Shown: positions 1-11,600 of the stretch, piece after piece
How the letters are laid out: each line of letters starts with the position of its first letter
How positions within the stretch are numbered: position 1 is the first letter of the stretch
Origin: Cololabis saira
Lineage: Eukaryota; Chordata; Actinopteri; Beloniformes; Belonidae
DNA length: 64,000 nucleotides
Direction of reading: 5' to 3'
Assembly (NCBI RefSeq): GCF_033807715.1
Contig: NC_084599.1
Coordinates: 7,391,125-7,455,124, forward strand
Translations under genes and position numbers: made by a program
Notes under the pieces: generated by a model
What the model was told of the DNA's origin: nothing
What the model saw: only the letters and a program-made list of their open reading frames with translations
The model's database searches: none

Positions 1-317
1 AATGAGGCTCTGTGCTGATTGGCTGCCTGAATGACGTGATACACCACTACGAAAAAATGGAGGAAGCTCCGGCCGGTGGAGTTAGTTGTGGGCGTAGTTT
101 CACGCATCGGAGGCCAACCTATGTAAATCGCTCCCGTTGTTACGTAACGACGAGAGCAGAATCTGAACGGCTCGTAGATCCACATCACACTGGACGGCTC
201 ATCCGGGCGGCTGTACAGACACTGCAGAATTTGGTTGCTTTCCTCCTTCTATGAGGAGACCACTTTATACATGTTAAAGCAAGAGAAAACCTGTTTTTCA
301 TAATAGGTCCCCTTTAA
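1..317. mobile_element. MITE-like repeat, cut by the window edge
   Basis: The segment ends at about 290-317 with a sequence whose reverse complement starts AAAGGGGACCTATTATG. I recognise this as the terminal inverted repeat of a very common teleost non-autonomous DNA transposon. The interior is GC-richer than the flank. The matching left terminus would lie before base 1. An 80-codon open frame over 12-254 starts at GTG and is not credible as a gene. Superfamily not resolved. Confidence 0.55.
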
Positions 318-1042
318 ATATTTATAATGTCGCTGCGTAGGCCGGCTCTGGGGCCCTCAGACCAGAGCGATGCTACTCTCACCTATCCCCTTCCACAGCA
401 CAAAGTCAGAGATAAGTGCTTCTCCAGAGACAGACCCTTTCCCATAAATTGCTTTCCACATCTGTGTAAGAATATCCACAATGTGCATGTTTAACATGTG
501 ACCATTAATCACAGTAGGACAGTCAATTAAAGCCATCAGAGCCCCAGGAACCCCAGCTGGGAGCGTGCACGGGCAAAATATTACAGGGGGGCTTCAACAA
601 ACACATTTATGGCTTTAACTAATTAATATTTTTTTCAAATAATGCTGTCTACCGAGAACCAGTGACTGACTTTCATGCTGGTGGGGATGGCTACAGCTGA
701 GCAGGTAAGGTTAAACTGTGTTAAAGTATCAGTCAACAAACGAGTCGTTGATATTCGTGCTTTGTTTTGCTCAGGTTCAGGTTGGTAAACCATCCACATA
801 CATCGTCTACTGCATTAAAAACATGTGTAGCCATACTCAATGGCTAAAGTTTTAATTTTTTGGCATTTGAATTTGTTCTTTTCAGAGGTCATATATATAT
901 ATAAAAAAAAATGTCATCCCAACTGTTTGCCTGCGTTGTGTACTAAAAAGGTCTTGTCCAAATGAACTGGATCTTGTTTTGTCCGATTTTCACATCTTTT
1001 AGTTGGAAACAGGGTGTAACTTCTCATTTCATCCTGTATGGA
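318..1042. other. Intergenic, nothing recognised
   Basis: AT-rich single-copy-looking DNA with a short TA run near 892-903. No coding frame, RNA gene or transposon end was seen. Confidence 0.5.
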
Positions 1043-1265
1043 GCCAAATCAAGGCCAAAAGTTTTGCTAATTTGAAAATGAAATTGTAATTGAAAAACTA
1101 AGATTTGAACCTGAAAATTCAAGTTTTGATTATGAATTATTTGAATGAATTATTATTTTACGGTTTCAATTTTTTTTTTCAGTATCAGATCTTTTTTTCG
1201 GTTTCAGATGCTTTTTTTCAGTTTCAAATCTTTTTTGGCATTTTGACTTTTGGCCCTGATCTGGC
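1043..1265. mobile_element. Small inverted-repeat element (MITE-like)
   Basis: The left end (1043-1062, GCCAAATCAAGGCCAAAAGT) matches the reverse complement of the right end (about 1246-1265, GCCAGATCAGGGCCAAAAGT) at 18 of 20 positions. Between them is an AT-rich core containing three degenerate units of a T-run followed by CRGTTTCARATC (about 1171-1233). Terminal inverted repeats around a short non-coding core suggest a non-autonomous DNA transposon. No clear target-site duplication was found and no superfamily is assigned. Confidence 0.4.
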
Positions 1266-1335
1266 GTAGGGGGCGTGGCCTCAACTGAAAGGGGCGTGGT
1301 ATCAACTGAGAAGGGCGTGGTATCATGAGTGACAG
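1266..1335. repeat. Three-unit tandem repeat with GGGCGTGG cores
   Basis: Three degenerate units of about 22 bp, each carrying GGGCGTGG, followed in the first two by a form of TATCAACTGA and in the third by a shortened TATCA. GGGCGTGG is a KLF/Sp-type binding sequence in general, but there is no evidence of use here. The repeat abuts the inverted-repeat element before it and may be part of the same insertion. Confidence 0.4.
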
Positions 1336-4300
1336 CATAACAGAGAAGGCAGGGGACTCAGTCATGTTACCTTCAGGAAACGTAGGTTGCACAAGTTATC
1401 AGTAGAAGTATGATTCAACACTTTATATACACCATATTCATGTGATTGGCATTGGAAAAAACTGACACTAGTGAAACATTTCTGTTTAAAAAGCTGTTTT
1501 AGACTGTACTTGGCTTGACTTTAAAGTGTGGCTGTCAAACTGTACAATCTGGCATAGCTTATTGCTCTTATACTGTGATTGGTGCCAAGTATCATACTTC
1601 TATATGATGTGATAAAATGATAAAATGTTGGAAAATAGCATGTGTGAACTGTCCCGACCCACAGCAGTGAGGATTACTTCTCCAGGTTTCTTGGGTGGGC
1701 TCTCCGTCACTGGGAGTGGTCTCTGCAGGTTCAAACAAGAGATATTAAAAAAATCAACGAGTGATTTGTGATTTTCTTTCATTCACATCAGGAAACATTC
1801 AACTAAAAACAAAAGTCGGTTTAAAGAACTTCCACTTTTGTGAAACTAAAACTGATGTAACAACATCTGTTCATGAAGTTCTTAACTCTGACAGGAGAAA
1901 TCATGTTCATGTAACAGAAAGGAAGCATTGTTGCGTCCACCTCATTCGTGGTCATTCAGACCTCCATTATAGACTTTTTTGTTATCAGCCTCTTATCAAA
2001 AATAAGGTATCAATTTGATAACAGATGTTGTCAAATCCCATATAAGAAGCATCACGACAGGAAAGAATTAACAAGCAACAGTCAAAAGGCCGACGTTTTT
2101 AACCTATAGTGTTTCATCATATCAGTACATCTTGCATTTTAACATCTTATAGTAACTAAAACTACACCTTGTAATAAATTGCAAATGAAGCTTGAATCCA
2201 AGTCAAAGCAGCCTGCTTAAATGATATGTATGTCGTTGTGCCCCTTGTTACCATAATTAGTCATCTAATATAGGCCATTTGTCTATAATTATAGACCAAC
2301 AAAATGAGAAACTCATTTAAATACATTAAAATAATGCTTTTAAAATCATAAACACTTAATCAGCGATCAAACTGACGTTTAGCAACACAATTACCCACCG
2401 TGAAAGGCTTCCCTTCAGGTCGTCTTAAGTGCAGCCTGCTCTTTTATTTTCCCTTTCTATCTGTCAGCTGTGCCTTTGTCACAGGAGCGGGCTATAGATA
2501 AAGTTGTCAAGCTGGACCTGTGGGTCGCGGGGTCGGGAAGCCTCCTCACTTCTGTTGACCTTCCGTCAGACGATTTATTCCCTGTCAAGATTCCCGCTCC
2601 TGTCACAGCCGTGCCTCCTGTGATGGGAGACGACGGCGATGAAGATGTCAGGCTGTGACCCCCGTCTCTCTTCATTTCGCCGGTAATTGTCATGAATTCT
2701 GAATAGCAGCCATATTTCAAACAAATGCAGCAGCCAAATGAGCCAGGGTGAGTACTTTGATGGTTAACCTTTTTGTCTTATTGTTTGGGGGGCTGAGTGG
2801 CTGTTAAGAAAAATAAGAAAGACAGAGAGAGATGGAGGGAGAGAGAGAAAAAGAGAGGGAGGGGGACACTGGTTTCACCATATAATGACAGTTAATTACG
2901 TGTCCCTAATTTACGGATCGTTGTCAGTGAGAAGAAGTGCAGTTTACCCGCTTGACAGCTTAGTTAGCGGCCCAAGGATTGTGAAATATCACACTTCTTG
3001 TGTTTTTTTTTCCAAACTCAGAGCCATGCACGCAGCGAGATGCTGGAAATGAAGAGTCTAAGGTGCTGTTTTACACCCGAGTCGGGGCACTCAGAGATGT
3101 GTTTTAGTCAGAGAAAGGCTTCCTATGTCCTGTGTATAGTTACTGTTTGAAAAGTTTCATGCATGAAGTATTTCTTTTACCCGAATGCTAGAAGAAGAGC
3201 AGAAGAGCTGAGCTTCAAGCCTTACTATTAGCAGAACTGTGACATTGTTAATCTCTTTATTTTGCCACCACTCGTAGGAAAACAAGCAGTCAACATCAGT
3301 AAACTATTAATTAAACATGAAGCAGGACTGAGGGAGGCATGAAGCGGTCCCTAAAGAGACCTCTAAACAAACAGGGCGTGGAGCAGGTACCGGCGTGACC
3401 CCGCTCCCAGGGGTGCTGTCTGCGGTAAGACCGCCGACTCACTAATGAGCTGTTTGCAGAAGTGGGGACACAGTGACAGTGACCCCTGACCTCTGGCCAC
3501 ACCGTCTGGGGAGCAGGGAGGCTTAGAGAGGAACAACCTGCCCTATCCGCGCTGCTTCTTGGCCCGTCTGCGGCCGGTCAGACGGCTCTGATGGCACTTT
3601 CTCAGATGTTCCCCCTCAGTGTGAATCACTGCAGCTTAAAAGCAGCATTTCTTTTGTGTCTCATTGTGTGAAATTGACCCCCGGGTGCTTTATGATGTCA
3701 ACGTGTTAGGACCCTGTTAACACTGCGTGAGCTACACAGCCACTTACATAATCACCAATGTAAGGAAACCATAATTAGCATATGAAGACAACAGAACTTC
3801 AGGCGCTGCGTCTCCATCCGCTCTTAATTACCCCGTTCATACAGATTCCTTTTCTTTTTTTAATACATTTTACACCCAAAGAGCGCTGGATACTAATGAC
3901 CAGCTTGACAGTTTGACGGTGCAGAGCCACGTGTGTTTTAGGACACCAGCCCACCTGCCACTGAGTCCAGTGACAGTGAAAAAAAACACAACCCCCGTCT
4001 AACTAACCTTCCTGCTATGATACCATGTGATTAAATTAAAGCATCTCCCCCTGGGTTTTGCCCGGATTTCATTTCACTAAGCTGTAATTTCAGTCCCGTT
4101 TCAAAGGCCTGATGCAAAAGATAATTATCAGCTTCATCTCGGGTGGGTTTTAGTCTGATACACCAGTTCATTAATAACCACACGAGGTTGGAGGTTAAAA
4201 ACTCATTTAATTGCCTTTATATTAATGACATCATAGCAGGGACGGTTGGAGTTTAATTCTGTCCAGCAGTTAGTTTACACGCAGGCCCCCTGGAGGGGAC

Positions 4301-6557
4301 GGAAATACACCAAAACTAGAATTAATGTGCAGCGCACTTTAACACCGATGACAAACACGCTCTCCAGAAAGGCATTATCATGAGGAATGGCTGCAGAGAC
4401 GCTGTAGAGCTCGTCTCTTCCCTTTGCATCACAAAGCATGCTCAGAAATGTGCACTGAAATCACATGTCGCTTTGGGAGTTATTTATTATTATTTTGATT
4501 CTTTGGTAAACAACGTCCACCTCCTTGTTTGGGCCCCGGACCTCATTAGCTCCTCCGTTAGCCCCGCGTCTAGCAGAGGTGAATTCCTTCCTGTCGCCGG
4601 AATAAAACTGCAACTTACTCCGGCGCTGATGACTAAACTGAACTCTGCTTGGAAATAATGATAATGAAGCAAAACCATTTCAGCCATTAATAATGCAAAG
4701 AGGTAATTTCAGTTCTGGCATTTAGGCTCATTTAAATTCCTGTTATCGCTCCAGTTTTTTGGGGCTGGTTTTATGGTTACTCAAGCAGATTTAGTTGTGT
4801 ATGCATTATGGCCACGAGAGCCCAGCCATACATCTGAATGCTAATTAAACATTTGAATAATCAGCTGAAATAGTTGTTCAACACGGGGAGGGCTGCTCGG
4901 TTCTCTCAGCATAAAAACCTTGGTTTTCTAAACAGATAAATGCATAATTTTGTACCAATTACATATATCTTTAAATTAGCAAGGTAGGCTTTTAGAGCTC
5001 ATTATACCTCTGTTGTCTTCCCATATCTGCTTATCGCCACATCATATAAATAAGGCAATAGTAACTGAATTTTTAGCCTAATGATCCTAACTAAATAGCA
5101 CAAGGAACTTATTAGTTTACAAGTATCACCAGGCAGAAATGAGGCCAGAGGGGATGATGAATGAGTATATTTCCCCGAGCAAACGCTGACCTGGTTCCTG
5201 CCTCCTCCTTCCCCTTCCCCGGTGCCACCGCTATTTTTCACTAGCCTCACACTTTGCCACGGACAGGCTTATGCTAACAGTAGCTCTGACCCGCAGTCTG
5301 CTCGTGCCTCTGCCAGCCTCCCTCTGCACCAATCTGAAAATTGTAATCCCTTCATCGGGGCCCCCGTAATTTGATCAAATAGCATGTACCCTTCCCCACC
5401 ACTTATTGGCCAATTAAGTCAAGTTCTCACGCAGGGGGTCCAGCTGGCTGCGTGTTATCTTGGGATGAATTGATTGAAGCCATTCCACATCTATGAACCC
5501 TACCTTAATGATGTAGGTGATAATACTTGTAATTCTTCTCAGTCAGGGGACCCATGGGCGCAGCTGTTACCGCCGTAATCCTTGTCCTGATACATTGAAG
5601 TACGAGCCAGGCATTTATCTGTCTCCCAGAGTCTCATTCACCGGCTCCTTCTTCACCCTTTCTTCCCTCATTTCTGTCTTTGCTTATGTCTCGTCGCTAA
5701 TACTACATATGGAAAATGTGACACCGGAGTTGTGGATGGCAAGAAAAAAAAAGAAAGAAAGAACAAAGATTACTCGTGGAACACGATTGTGAGGGATGGG
5801 TTCATAATGATAATGCCGTGCTTGTGCGGTCCTCAGTTTGGGTCCTGACCATTTTGTTGAAAAAAACCTCCAACAGAAACAGACAAACAAAAAAGAAAAA
5901 TGTGACAACTTAAGAAGGATAGATTCAGGAGTGAGAAATCAATAAATACATGTATTAGTTTCAAAGGCATGCATTAACATTCTAAAACAGACTTCTCTTC
6001 TAATCCTGCCTCAAGCCATTCAGTCAAAATATCAAATTATCATAATGAGGTCTAACTGCATGTAAATGCTACGTATTAAAAGCAGAGAAGGAGGTTGCTC
6101 CTAATCTAACACATTTTATATTACAAATTGCAAAGTATGACCAATTTGCTTCATACTCACAGAGGTTCCTTGTTTAATAGCTTTCATTTGAATTGCAGCA
6201 CATTTTATGACTATTAGAGCATCTCTGTGACAGTTCAAACTGGTTAATCACTCAGCACGAGCATCGGGCCTTTGTTTGCCACGTTTCCTCGCGAAGGTGG
6301 AAGACTCTGTCAGACATTAGCATGAGCCGCGTTTAGACATATGGAGTAGAGCCCGCTCTTAAGAGTGTCAACACTGTCTTTTAACTTGAGATCAGAGAGT
6401 GAGCGTAGCATCCAAATGAGTCTGATGGCGAAGCCTTCGTTCCTACCCCGTTCTTCACTCGGAGACGAGCAGACGTTATCTCCTGGGACTTTGACTGGTC
6501 TGCACACGCACGAAAACAGCAGCTAATGACACACTCCAAGTGGACCTCGGGTCCCGT
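1336..6557. other. Gene-free upstream flank
   Basis: No supported coding region. It holds a GA-rich purine tract at about 2817-2866 and an 11-bp inverted repeat (ACAGGAGCGGG at 2481-2491 and its complement at 2593-2603). It also holds a patch at about 4080-4260 rich in homeodomain-type TAAT/ATTA cores, including the perfect palindrome GATAATTATC at 4120-4129. Much of it has the balanced, repeat-poor look of conserved non-coding DNA near developmental genes, but conservation was not tested. Confidence 0.45.
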
Positions 6558-7089
6558 TTAAGCCCTGTTTCCACTGAGCGGTTCGGAACCATATGTTGTG
6601 TGTTTCCATTACAAAATGGTCCCAGTAACGTGAACCGTACCATTTTTCATGCCCCTGTTCTATGTAGGTTGATAGAAAAATTGTGCGCTACGGTAAGGGC
6701 GGAGCTACTGGCGCCCCACGATACAATCCGTTGATTGGCGGACAGAAAACGTCACTAGCTACGACAAAAGCAAGCAAGAAACCGTTTGTAAACACTCTTC
6801 GCCGCCTGTAATTTTTCTCTCAACATGTCGTGGTTTGTACATACGAAGTAGCATTAGCCAAGCGTAACAAAAACAGCTGCTGGATGACCTCCATTGTTGC
6901 TGCTGGTAGCGTCTCTACGGTTGTTGTGTACTATGAAGCCATGCTAGGCCTTTGGTCTACACCCCGCATGCGCAGTGGAGGTCCGACTTGCAGTGAAAAC
7001 GCTCACCTGAATTGACCGGACCACTGTAGACCGCCCCAAACTGTACCGGACCGGACTATACGGAACCGCTCAGTGGAAACGGGGCTTTA
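6558..7089. mobile_element. PIF/Harbinger-like MITE with TTA target duplication
   Basis: A complete inverted-repeat element at 6561-7086. The left terminus AGCCCTGTTTCCACTGAG and the complement of the right terminus AGCCCCGTTTCCACTGAG continue to match for 24 bases with a single difference. It is flanked by TTA at 6558-6560 and 7087-7089. A three-base TWA target duplication is the established signature of the PIF/Harbinger superfamily. The 526-bp core has no transposase frame, so it is non-autonomous. The core is fairly GC-rich and contains an NRF1-like ATGCGCAGTGG and an ATTGG box. Confidence 0.7.
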
Positions 7090-8575
7090 GGTCGTCTCCG
7101 GTGATCAACCAGGGGTTTCCACACACAGAAGGCAGGTGGAACCTTGCTAGTCAGGTAGCGTAGGCTGCTCTTTAAGGGCTCCATCAACTATGGCTCAGCC
7201 AGGTTTCTCTGCAGCAGTCTGCACTGTTCATCTACCGACGGAGATGAAGATATTACCACGGCAGCTCTTTACCCTGCCTTGCTTTCTGTGTTTCCCTTCA
7301 CACACTCTGCTGGGCACTGACTGTCTACAGTTATTAAAATAATTTCCACATATTAATGTTCACAAGGCAGAGTATTCATTTATCTGTGCCATTAAATTTA
7401 CATTGCCAACTTCTGTAAAATGTATTTCCCTTAAAGCGATTGTGGGGAAACATAAAATCTTACATTTTGTATTATGTGTGTAAACTTAAGTATACTGATA
7501 GAATTTGCAAATCACTCTGAAAATGCATTGAATAATAATGAATAATACATAACTACAGAGCAAATTAGCCTGGTGTGAGCTGCAGCGCGTTGGTGTTAGC
7601 TGAATGCCATGAAAGATGTTTAATATTAAGGATGAAAAATTGGGTGTGTAAGCAGCACTGGCACGCTGGATCAGTCTCATGGTAAACAATTTAGTGGCGG
7701 GGCGGGGGCGCACACTGGTCTAATTACTGCTTTCATTTTCATTTAGGGTGCCTGTTGGCGCTCAGGAGGACCGTGTCACTGCGACGCTGGATTTGTGATG
7801 TGCTGATGTGAACAGCGATTTAAGTGACAGGCCATTGGAGCTGTCGCGCCGGCTTTGAACGCTCCCCAGACCCCTCTCCCCCAACTTTGTCTTCTTTTTT
7901 TTCTCCCCTCTTCTAGACAATGTCACACCAACATTTGTCTCACCACATATTGCTCGGTTTAACTTCTACTTTCCTTGTGTTATGCATTATGTTTGTGGTA
8001 CAGCTCAGAATCGGCAACCTCAGGGTTTTTTTTTATCCATGCTAGTTTGGGATCCGTTTCCCTGAGATTGTTCTCTCTACGATCAGTGAATCAGTCCAGG
8101 TTACATTTACCCGTGTACGTGTGTGCGGCTGTGGGATAAAATAAGCAACAAGCATTTTGGGCTTGTAAACACCACCGTAGCGGTAGCGTCTGTTGGTTTG
8201 TGTCCTTATTATTTTTGGCAGGGTTGCATATGTTCCCCGCGCAGAGCCGAGCTTAATTATCATTCCAATCAGCAGAGGTGGAGAGAGTCACATTAATTTG
8301 TAGTAATTAATAGCACCGCTGCATCTGACAGCACATGCAAACTAGCCTCTTTGATTGTTTGGATCTCTAAGTGTGCCTCTCCTTGTTTGCGTCACCTCTG
8401 AGGAATTCGTGATATCAAAGCTTACCGCTATCTGATACTTGTCAGAATGCAATTTATGAAAGTTTAATTCTTTTATTGATTTAGTTTAGGTTTGATGCCT
8501 GCAGTGTCAGCTCCCTTGGTAGAACTTAGTGGATTCAAATGCTTGTCACCAGCTCGGCCTCCTTTTTACTGAGAA

Positions 8576-8625
8576 CAATTGCCATGGGCCAGCCTAACAG
8601 GCACGGTTTAATTGCCATTAATTAA
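8576..8625. promoter_or_regulatory. Candidate homeodomain-site cluster
   Basis: CAATTGCCAT at 8576-8585 is followed by AATTGCCATT at 8610-8619, so AATTGCCAT recurs after 33 bp, roughly three helical turns. It is overlapped by the palindrome TTAATTAA at 8618-8625. TAATTG/CAATTA cores are typical homeodomain sites. Regulatory function is inferred from motifs alone. Confidence 0.22.
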
Positions 8626-11600
8626 AAGCATAAATCTTTTTCTTCACTTGCTCTGCTCTTAAACAGGGCTTTGCATATCTGCTTTTTTCCCCCTGCGCTT
8701 GTCAGAATCCCTCCTGGCTAGTCAGGGTTCAGCCTCCCCCCACCCACACCCCCACTACACCCATCCTTTTCTCTCTTCCTCTCCCTCCCTCTCTCTTTCT
8801 GTACCCCCCCTCTCCCCCCTCCCACCAGACACTTCTAGAATCATCTTTTTAGCACACTCCTGCATGATATGACATGAGGCGCAGGCAGCAGGGTGATATT
8901 TAGTAAACCGGCTTCCTTTTTTATTGATGTATAATGAGGTCAAATGAATCCTCTCGTACGCATGCTTAGATGGCTCCTTGGCTCAAATCCTTTATGACAG
9001 CGAGTAAAACAGCCGGCGAACACAACACTGGCTCCCAGAGACTCGCTCGTGAAAAAAGCAAGGGGGAAAAATAAGAGCTCTTTTTTTTTTTAATACCTAG
9101 TCAGTTTCCCTCTTGTCTGGTCTTTAATTAGACACTTATTACCCACTAAGCAGAGCGGCTCCTCCACGAGCCTCTGCAACCAGCCAGCGTTATCATCGGA
9201 TCACAAATATATTTGCCTGGAAAGAAAAGGCAAAAGGGAGCACTTTTTTGTTATTTTTTTGGGAGATGGGGGGGAGGGCTCGGGATGGGGAAGGGAGTCA
9301 AAACATTACTGCAAGTGTGATGATGTTCCACTTCACTCAACTGAAGTTACTGCGATATGGAAAAGCATCACTGGCATCGTAAATGATCGTTGGTGTCAGA
9401 ACAAGTCAGTTCCCTCTCACTGCCAGACCCCCCCCCCCCCATCTGCCTCCATCAGTCCTGAGCCCTGGGCTCCTGGAGGGTCATCATGTCACCATGAACA
9501 TCTCTAGCGAGGCCTGTATGCCCCGTTTACACATTTTAGTTTGTTTTTTTTTGCACACTCACAGCATTTGCAGCCACTGCCTTTGTGCAGCTGCACACGA
9601 AGGCCGAGCCTTCCCAGGCCTCGTTAACGCCAACCGGGTTTCCGTTCAGGGTCATCCAGAGACTGTGGCACATAAATATGTTAGTGCGACGGTGTAAGCT
9701 GGTCAGTTTACTGGGGGTGATCGATGACGGTCCTGGCACACTTACCCAGCAAACTCTTTAAGCGGATGCTAGGTTTTTCTGGCTCTTTTTTTTTTTTTTG
9801 CTTAATTGGGAGCTTTGCAGCTCAGATTCCGATTTATTTGATGTTGATGATGAGGTCCCAAGAAGGCCGTGAGCGTCTTGTAAACTAAACGCACGTGCTT
9901 GCTGTCTTCATTTGTACGCTGGTCAGAACTGTTGCCCGTCAATTTAACCTGCATACTTTCCTTCTTCTTTCCGAGGATTATGAGCACACACACATATATT
10001 CACACTTGCCCTGAGCTCATTTCTAATCCTCGCGGCTCACTGTGAAGGCAGGAGGAAGTTCCAATTAAAATTAAAATAAGCTCTTTTAACGGTCTCTTAA
10101 ATTGACAACTGAACAATGATTTTCGAATTGGTATCTGTCAAAGGTCTCCGAAAATCCTCAGTTGATAGGGCCCAACGCATCCAATTAGTAGCAGAGGAGG
10201 GCCTCGGCCAGTAATGATTTCCAGGTCCCTTAAGATGTGGCGCGGACACTTATTGCAAATTACTGACAAAGAGCCCTGCTGTATTGATGAGTGGGAGAAC
10301 AGCCAAGTTTCCATGTTCCCATCAGGTGGACGAGCGGCGAGAGGTGCCTGGAGGAGAGCCTGGGTGTCTGCGTCTGCCTGTCTGCCTCTCAGCAGCCATA
10401 ATGTGGCCTCGCTCCGTAGCTCACATGTGCCCCCCCCCCCCCGCTGACACGGACTCTGAGAGACCGGCCTCTCCCGACGTGAGCGGCTGCTCAGGGAAAA
10501 TGCTAATGCTAACACGGGGGAGGTGTTGGGAGCGGATCATCAATAATGTCTGCAAGTTTACTGCTCTCTTCTAATTATAGCTCCCATCTCTCAGGGCAGC
10601 GGGGGGGTGGGGGGGGCAGCTTCTTAACTGTGCCGAGGTAGATTTACTTCACTATCATATTCATGCCCCCATTGTTTACAGTCCTTGAAACTGATTGAAA
10701 GGAATCATGAGATTCACAGCGATGTGATTCAGCCTGCTATGTGGGAGGAATGAATAAGGGAGGACGCTTCTCGCCGGTCAGGTGAGGGCTTTAGATTTGA
10801 AGGCCACAGTATAGCCAGAGGTCATATCATTTATTCTCAGCATTGATGCCTCTCAAATACCGGCATGCCGAATGTGATGTTTGGTCTTGTTTTTATTTTT
10901 TTACCGTCTTGACTTGTTACATGGCAGACAAAAACGGCCGTTTCCCTCAATTACAGGAGGTAATCAACAGATAATCAGACTTTGCATTTTGCACATTTCC
11001 TTCGCCGTCTCGGGGGATCGCTGCTGTTGTCGGTCCACAAAGCTCCGAGGCCATGTTGGGTCCCCTGGTGCTTCCCTGAGTCTGATGCCTCCATCCCGCT
11101 GCAGGCTCTGCAAAGAAGGTATTGACTCCGCTGACCTGTGTCTGTTTCCATTGGGCGAGGTGGTTCCATACTCGCTGCTTCGGGGTCAAATGGTTTTCTA
11201 GTTTGTAGTTTCCTCTAGTTACATTTTTGTTGCAAATGACTGCCGAGACCTGGGCCGATAGCCGGGCATTGCCAGGGAGGATTTTGAAGATGTTTTTGGA
11301 CATTTCGCTTAAGGAGGTGGTTGTGCTGGTACTTGGCGCTGGTTGTGGATGCAGTACGCTCCGGATGCTGAGTATTGTTTACGACCATTTACAATGCTTG
11401 CCATGAAGTGTAATGTCTGACCCATGATCTGCATCCGTTCATGTAATCCCCCTCCACGTCTGTATCCCTCCCCACATCTGTGCTCCTTCAAGATGAGAGC
11501 GGCTTTGATTCCCCCCATCTTTTTGTCAGATTGACTGGCACGCTAGTTGACAGGTGGAGCTAAGACAGAGAAAATTGTGGATGAAAATTTGTCAATCTCA

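Noticed and set aside
2470..2658. Frames on both strands around an 11-bp inverted repeat
   Set aside because: The + frame starts at GTG and neither strand shows a domain. The inverted repeat arms are about 100 bp apart, too far and short for a convincing hairpin.
10138..10574. 125-codon minus and 96-codon plus overlapping frames
   Set aside because: Arg/Ser/Gly-rich chance frames in a GC-richer patch; no homology recognised and starts are not convincing.
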